DNA of 9,025 nt, taken from NCBI GenBank assembly GCA_030613835.1, contig JAUWLH010000049.1:1-9025 (forward strand). Direction: 5' to 3'. The stretch comes from Candidatus Bathyarchaeota archaeon. GTDB taxonomy: Archaea > Thermoproteota > Bathyarchaeia > TCS64. Shown here in pieces: positions 5,738-9,025 of this stretch. Each line of letters begins with the position of its first letter. Within the stretch, counting starts at the first letter, position 1. The notes under the pieces were generated by a model that saw nothing but the letters and a program-made list of their open reading frames with translations, had not been told where the DNA came from and made no database searches. A program made the translations under genes and the position numbers.

Positions 5738-5745
5738 GATTAAAT

Positions 5746-6948
5746 TTGTTGGATGTTAAAGCCATCAGAGCGGATTTCCCTATTCTGAACAAGGGCATAA
5801 TGTACCTTGACAGCGCCGCTAGCAGCCTCACGCCCGAGCAGGTGGTGCTCAAAGAGATGGAATTCTATCGTGAGTACAGGGCAAACGTGGAGCGGGGTGT
5901 CCACAGGTTCAGCCAGATGGCCAGCGAAGAGTTCGAGAACGCACACGATGAGGCGGCTAGGTTCATCGGTGCCCCTAGTAGGGCTAACGTCGCGATGCTG
6001 AAGAACACGACCGAGGGCATCAACCTTGTGGCAAACAGCATGGATTGGAAGAAGACAGACAAGATCGTGACCACAGTCATCGAGCATCACAGTAACTTTA
6101 TCACGTGGCTTCGAGTTAGGCAGCGCCATGGAACATATGTTGAGGTGGTCAGGTCTTCAAGTGAGGGCCTATTTGATCTAGCCGACTTTGAGAAAGTCAT
6201 CGATGACAACACTAGACTTGTGGCGGTAACCCATGTTAGCAACGTTCTCGGGTGTATTGTTCCTGTTAAGGAGATAATTGATATCGCCCATGAGCATGGT
6301 GCCAAGGTTCTCGTCGATGGCGCGCAGGGCGTGCCCCACATTAAGACCGATGTCGTTGATATGGGTGTTGATTTTCTTGCCTTCAGTGGCCACAAGATGC
6401 TTGGACCGACTGGGTCAGGTGGGCTCTACATCGCTGACGCCGAGCTGGCGACAACCGAACCCCTGTGTATTGGAGGCGGGACAATCGTTGATGTCAGCAT
6501 TGATGACTATGTCCTAGCTGTTCCCCCCATGAAGTACGAGGCGGGGACCCCTTCCATCGCTCAAGTTATCGGCCTCGGTGAGGCGTGCAGGTACTTGAAC
6601 AGGGTAGGTATGCACAACATCGAGGAATGGGACCTAAAGCTGGCCAACAAACTGCTTGACGGGTTGAAGGACATCGACGGCGTTGAGATTTTTGGCCCAA
6701 TGGACCCCAAGCAGAGGGTTGGTTTGGCAACTTTCAATATCAAAGATATGAACCCGCATGATGTGGCGTTGACCCTTGACCTTGAGTATGATATTGCCAC
6801 TCGTTCAGGCCACCACTGTGCCCTTCCATTGATGAAGGAGTTGTTCAACCTGAACTCGGGCAATGTCAGGGCTTCCACGTATCTCTACAACACCTTGGAA
6901 GAGATCGATGCCCTCATTGACGCTGTCACGGAGATAGCCAAGGACTAG
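5746..6948 (+). CDS. Cysteine desulfurase, SufS/Csd type (class V aminotransferase fold)
   Basis: 400 residues, the normal length for group II cysteine desulfurases, which take sulfur from cysteine as an enzyme persulfide for Fe-S clusters or thio-cofactors. PLP contacts are visible: Lys217 in AFSGHKMLGPTG forms the Schiff base, EHHSN (His115) stacks on the ring, and DGAQ (Asp191, Gln194) binds it. The sulfur-accepting Cys358 lies in TRSGHHCALPLM, the SufS-type loop, and Arg376 in NVRASTYLYN binds the carboxylate. This Cys argues against a selenocysteine-only or isopenicillin-epimerase role. The N-terminus DVKAIRADFP needs a TTG start at 5746 or 5749; the first ATG (residue 19) would cut it. 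No ribosome site precedes it. No sufBCD or sufE is in the window; a cysteine-synthase homologue follows after 41 bp. Confidence 0.92.
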   Translation: MLDVKAIRADFPILNKGIMYLDSAASSLTPEQVVLKEMEFYREYRANVERGVHRFSQMASEEFENAHDEAARFIGAPSRANVAMLKNTTEGINLVANSMDWKKTDKIVTTVIEHHSNFITWLRVRQRHGTYVEVVRSSSEGLFDLADFEKVIDDNTRLVAVTHVSNVLGCIVPVKEIIDIAHEHGAKVLVDGAQGVPHIKTDVVDMGVDFLAFSGHKMLGPTGSGGLYIADAELATTEPLCIGGGTIVDVSIDDYVLAVPPMKYEAGTPSIAQVIGLGEACRYLNRVGMHNIEEWDLKLANKLLDGLKDIDGVEIFGPMDPKQRVGLATFNIKDMNPHDVALTLDLEYDIATRSGHHCALPLMKELFNLNSGNVRASTYLYNTLEEIDALIDAVTEIAKD

Positions 6949-6950
6949 CT

Positions 6951-6979
6951 TCTTTTTATCCTCGTACCCCGTTTCTTTT
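6951..6979 (+). terminator. T-rich spacer between the two sulfur genes
   Basis: The 41-bp gap carries T5 at 6953-6957 and CTTTTC-type runs to 6979, consistent with stopping after the desulfurase. The same TTTTTAT stretch (6953-6959) is also about 30 nt before the next start and could act as a TATA-like box, so the two genes may be separately transcribed or only partly co-transcribed. Confidence 0.35.
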
Positions 6980-6989
6980 CTGATACATC

Positions 6990-7940
6990 TTGAAAGTGAA
7001 CTCCATTCTGGAACTAATAGGTAACACTCCGCTGGTGAGGCTCAACAAGGTGGTTGAGCCAGACTCGGCAGATGTTCATATAAAACCTGAGTACCTGAAC
7101 CCCAGCGGGAGCCTCAAGGATCGTATCGCGATTGAGATGATAAGGGACGCCGAGGAAAAGAGCCTGCTAAAGCCCGGCTACACCATCATCGAGGCCTCAA
7201 CGGGAAACACGGGGACTGCGTTAAGTTTCGTTGGAACCCAGCTGGGGTATGATGTTGAGATATACATGCCAGAGGGGATGACCCGTGAGCGCATCAGGAT
7301 GATGGAGAATTACGGGGCAAAGGTCCATGAGCTACCCTTTGGTTCGAGGTCTGGGGATAGTATCGCAGGGGCTGAGGTGGAGATTGATACCAGGATTAAG
7401 TGCCTTGAGATTGAATCCACAAACGATAATGTCTGGTGGGCAAGGCAGTTCAGCAACTCTGCCAACACCAGGGCACACGTGAAGACCGGAAGGGAGATCA
7501 TTGACCAGTTGGGGGAGAAGGTGGATGCTTTTGTTGCCTCCATCGGTGTCGGAGGGACACTCTACGGGGTTGCCAAGGCGCTAAGGGAGGTGTATCCCGA
7601 TGTCCAGATCATTGGACTGGAGCCCGCTTCGGCAAATTACCCTTTGAGTGAGGGCTTCACGAGGGTTCCGGGCACGTCGGATGAGGTATGCGGGGGAATC
7701 ATCGAGGAAATGATGCTCAGCGGGATACTCGACGAGATCCTTAAGGTCTCAAACGAGAAAGCGATTGCCATGAGCGATAGGCTCGTGAAGGAGGAGGGCC
7801 TATTCTGCGGCATCAGCTCGGGTGCTAACGTATACATGGCTGCCAAGATCGCAAAGGAACTTGGTCCTGGAAAGAACGTTGTTACTGTGCTTCCGGATCA
7901 CAGGGACCGTTACCTGAGCGAGAAAAAGTACACAACTTAA
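6990..7940 (+). CDS. Cysteine-synthase family PLP enzyme (CysK/CysM-like)
   Basis: 316 residues, typical for O-acetylserine/O-phosphoserine sulfhydrylases, which build cysteine from an activated serine and sulfide. The start LELIGNTPLVRLN is the family hallmark. Lys43 in NPSGSLKDR binds PLP; ASTGNTGTA (69-77) is the substrate loop; SIGVGGT (184-190) holds the PLP phosphate; ISSGAN (275-280) provides the Ser facing the pyridine nitrogen. Two positions are unusual: the loop is STGNTG rather than TSGNTG, and the late motif reads LPDHRDRYLS instead of LPDSGERYLS. They may affect the choice of acetyl-, phospho- or other serine ester, or mark a lineage variant; cystathionine beta-synthase-like activity is not excluded. 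TTG 6990 gives the expected N-terminus; GTG 6996 is possible. No ribosome site is seen. It is preceded by a desulfurase and meets a regulator tail-to-tail 14 bp away. Confidence 0.9.
   Translation: MKVNSILELIGNTPLVRLNKVVEPDSADVHIKPEYLNPSGSLKDRIAIEMIRDAEEKSLLKPGYTIIEASTGNTGTALSFVGTQLGYDVEIYMPEGMTRERIRMMENYGAKVHELPFGSRSGDSIAGAEVEIDTRIKCLEIESTNDNVWWARQFSNSANTRAHVKTGREIIDQLGEKVDAFVASIGVGGTLYGVAKALREVYPDVQIIGLEPASANYPLSEGFTRVPGTSDEVCGGIIEEMMLSGILDEILKVSNEKAIAMSDRLVKEEGLFCGISSGANVYMAAKIAKELGPGKNVVTVLPDHRDRYLSEKKYTT
7923..7927 (-). terminator. Possible T5 stop for the winged-helix transcript
   Basis: Read on the minus strand, TTTTT at 7923-7927 lies 27 nt past the regulator stop, inside the 3' end of the cysteine-synthase gene. 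With only 14 bp between the converging genes, termination of each must occur inside the other; the plus-strand T5 at 8043-8047 is the counterpart. Confidence 0.25.
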
Positions 7941-7954
7941 CTCCCCTCTGGGAC

Positions 7955-8275
7955 CTATCTGTTGTAGAATCCTGTTTCATCGGCGATTATCTTTGAGATC
8001 ATGTGGGGGTCGAGGTTGATCTTGAACCTGCTGACACGGACCTTTTTGATGGCTTTACCTGTCTCCCTATCAACGTCACTGAACACCCTTACGATTCCCG
8101 CGTTTGACATGTCCGATACCCGTTTCTGTACCGTTGTGTATGGTATCCTCGTCTCCATCGCGATCTGTTTCATATACTTGGAGCCGTTCCTGATGTTGGC
8201 GATTATCTCCCATGTGTGCCTCATACCAAGTACCTTGAGCTGGGCGTGAACTTGTTCCTTTTGGAGTGTCTGCAT
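7955..8275 (-). CDS. Winged helix-turn-helix DNA-binding regulator (ArsR-like)
   Basis: This basic 106-residue protein is a single winged-helix domain. After an N-terminal helix around KVLGMRHTWEIIANIRNG, residues 34-64 read YMKQIAMETRIPYTTVQKRV plus SDMSNAGIVRV, a clear helix-turn-helix with TTVQKRV as recognition helix. FSDVDRETGKAIKKVRVSRF forms the beta wing. No ligand domain or metal-binding Cys is present, so a sensor, if any, must come from elsewhere. ATG 8275 is supported by AGGAG nine bases upstream. That site lies inside the last codons of a 53-residue zinc-finger gene, and six bases separate that gene's stop from this ATG, so the two are translated from one message. Possible targets are its own promoter and the divergent formyltransferase. 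It is convergent with the cysteine-synthase gene. Confidence 0.85.
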   Translation of the reverse strand: MQTLQKEQVHAQLKVLGMRHTWEIIANIRNGSKYMKQIAMETRIPYTTVQKRVSDMSNAGIVRVFSDVDRETGKAIKKVRVSRFKINLDPHMISKIIADETGFYNR

Positions 8276-8281
8276 TTCTCT

Positions 8282-8443
8282 CTACTCCTGGCCTGGAGTC
8301 TTGAACAGAATCGGGGTCCCACAGTAAAGGCAGAGCATGGTCTTGGGGACTATCTTTGTGCATGTATCGCATCTGTGGAGGGCCTCGTGGAGCTCGGGCT
8401 CATCAGGTGCAGGTTCATGGATGATGACGTATTCCTGTGCCAT
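8282..8443 (-). CDS. Small two-CxxC zinc-finger protein, 53 residues
   Basis: ATG at 8443 to TAG at 8282-8284 encodes 53 residues. The N-terminal half is acidic (MAQEYVIIHEPAPDEPELHE). The C-terminal half is a compact zinc ribbon: Cys25-x2-Cys28, nine residues, Cys38-x2-Cys41 (CDTC ... CLYCGTPI), ending FKTPGQE. CxYCGTPI is the usual second knuckle of ribbons that bind nucleic acid or proteins. A TGA seven to nine bases before the ATG closes the frame, so the start is fixed. A minus-strand TATA box at 8475-8482 gives a leader of a few bases. The stop is six bases before the winged-helix start, and the last codons hold that gene's ribosome site. It may be a metal-binding partner of the regulator; function is otherwise unknown. 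Short size makes it easy for gene finders to miss. Confidence 0.8.
   Translation of the reverse strand: MAQEYVIIHEPAPDEPELHEALHRCDTCTKIVPKTMLCLYCGTPILFKTPGQE
8285..8289 (-). promoter_or_regulatory. Ribosome site of the winged-helix gene inside the zinc-finger gene
   Basis: Minus-strand AGGAG at 8289-8285 is nine bases before ATG 8275 and overlaps the last sense codons of the zinc-finger gene. The arrangement suggests translational coupling. Confidence 0.65.
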
Positions 8444-8474
8444 ATTTCTTCAAGTCAGGGTACCCGTTTTCGTG

Positions 8475-8482
8475 TTTTAAGG
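8475..8482 (-). promoter_or_regulatory. TATA box of the zinc-finger/winged-helix operon
   Basis: CCTTAAAA on the minus strand (8482 down to 8475) predicts transcription from about 8450-8455, just ahead of ATG 8443, and so a nearly leaderless message. Confidence 0.5.
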
Positions 8483-8532
8483 AAGACGCAGTGACAAGTA
8501 GTGGGGATATGGGTGAAAGTGGCCCAGTTAAT

Positions 8533-8540
8533 CTTATATT
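8533..8540 (+). promoter_or_regulatory. TATA box of the formyltransferase gene
   Basis: CTTATATT at 8533-8540 is a strong box A. Its centre is about 26 nt before ATG 8563, the spacing of a leaderless archaeal transcript. It lies about 50 bp from the oppositely directed box at 8475-8482, so the two units share one promoter region. Confidence 0.6.
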
Positions 8541-8562
8541 GGAAACCATGTCCTGCATCTTC

Positions 8563-9025
8563 ATGGTCACCACTTCCATATTCGATCCTTCTGTTGGCCA
8601 AAAGATGCGCGTCGGTCTCTTCATCTCAGGTTCTGGGACTAACGGTTTGAGGATAATCGAGAAGAGCAAAGGGGAAGACTCCAATTTCGTGGTGACATTG
8701 ATATTCAGCGATGTCAGGGATACCCGGACTAGGAGAAACGGCTCCAAGATGTCGAGGGCCAAGGAGATTGCCGAGAGATACGAGATAGCGTACGAGTGCG
8801 TTGATATCAGGGATTTCTATAAGGAGAGAGGGGTGAAGAGAACCGACCTCTCCATCAGACCCGATTTCGATAGGCTGGTACTTGAGAGACTCAGAGGCTA
8901 CGATATTGACCTACTCGTAAACGCCGGGTACATGAGCATAATGACGCCTGTTCTGCTTAGTGAGTACGAGGGGAGGATGGTGAACGTACACCCCGCGGAC
9001 CTCTCGATAATGGACGGCGATAATC
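8563..9025 (+). CDS. PurN-like formyltransferase family protein (3' truncated)
   Basis: 154 residues are visible before the window ends. FISGSGTN (20-27) is the nucleotide/phosphate loop corresponding to ISGxGSN of glycinamide ribonucleotide (GAR) formyltransferase. LLVNAGYMSIMTPVLL followed by GRMVNVHPADLS corresponds to the LAGYM(R/M)ILSP...NIHPSLLP core; Asn141 and His143 match two of the three catalytic residues (Asn, His, Asp), and the Asp should lie beyond the window. The enzyme would move a formyl group from 10-formyl-tetrahydrofolate to an amine, GAR in PurN; the substrate here is unproven, and IRPDFDRLVLERLRGYD replaces the usual short spacer. Possible starts are ATG 8548, 8563 and 8605; 8563 is chosen because the TATA box fits a leaderless start there, while 8605 lacks a ribosome site. 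It is divergent from a winged-helix operon. Confidence 0.82.
   Translation, partial: MVTTSIFDPSVGQKMRVGLFISGSGTNGLRIIEKSKGEDSNFVVTLIFSDVRDTRTRRNGSKMSRAKEIAERYEIAYECVDIRDFYKERGVKRTDLSIRPDFDRLVLERLRGYDIDLLVNAGYMSIMTPVLLSEYEGRMVNVHPADLSIMDGDN

Noticed and set aside
5740..6129. 129-residue minus-strand frame opposite the desulfurase start
   Set aside because: Antisense shadow of a gene with full catalytic motifs; no own promoter or motif.
8076..8372. 98-residue minus-strand frame overlapping the winged-helix and zinc-finger genes
   Set aside because: It is in a different frame from both real genes and yields a polar, featureless product.
8216..8494. 92-residue plus-strand frame opposite the zinc-finger gene
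   Set aside because: The minus strand gives a coherent CxxC zinc ribbon with start, stop and coupling to the next gene; the plus product has no recognisable pattern.
1..9025. tRNA, rRNA, CRISPR array, insertion sequence or integrase
   Set aside because: No T-arm GTTCRAATC-type motif, no spaced direct repeats and no transposase or recombinase motifs were found on reading both strands by eye.

Overview
The window looks archaeal. The evidence is a UPF0147-family gene (a family known only from Archaea), repeated CTTAWAW-type TATA boxes about 25 nt ahead of predicted transcript starts, several starts with little or no leader, GGAG/GGTG ribosome sites on other genes, frequent TTG starts, and oligo-T runs after genes. 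The protein styles fit an uncultivated TACK-type lineage such as Bathyarchaeia, but that placement is inference from memory. No transposon, tRNA, rRNA, CRISPR array or virus-like gene was found. This is an ordinary chromosomal housekeeping region, not an obvious island.

Layout. 1-189 holds the C-terminus of a membrane protein, probably an ABC-2 permease, closed by a hairpin plus T8 terminator. Next come four plus-strand genes that mostly carry their own promoters: a stand-alone class I glutamine amidotransferase (320-1042), a HAD phosphatase (1220-1906), UPF0147 (1974-2243) and a small membrane protein of unknown function (2306-2629). A 280-bp stretch without a convincing gene follows (2630-2909). 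A family 2 glycosyltransferase on the minus strand (2910-3740) is head-to-head with glmS (3878-5701) across a short shared promoter region that contains an inverted repeat. Two PLP sulfur-metabolism genes follow on the plus strand: a SufS/Csd-type cysteine desulfurase (5746-6948) and a cysteine-synthase-family enzyme (6990-7940), both read from TTG. The last block has a minus-strand pair, a 53-residue zinc-finger protein (8282-8443) and a winged-helix regulator (7955-8275). The pair is divergent from a PurN-like formyltransferase (8563 to the window end), which is cut off.

How the genes may work together. GlmS makes glucosamine-6-phosphate, the entry to amino-sugar nucleotides, and the adjacent glycosyltransferase could use such products in surface or protein glycosylation. 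The desulfurase and cysteine synthase sit on opposite sides of the cysteine pool, one releasing sulfur for Fe-S or thio-cofactors and the other making cysteine. The zinc-finger/winged-helix pair looks like a small regulatory unit and may control itself or the divergent formyltransferase. I did not find a clearly new enzymatic system. The points most worth follow-up are the overlooked zinc-finger microprotein coupled to the winged-helix gene, the inverted repeat at 3783-3800, the unexplained 2630-2909 region and the unusual PDHRDRY motif in the cysteine synthase homologue.
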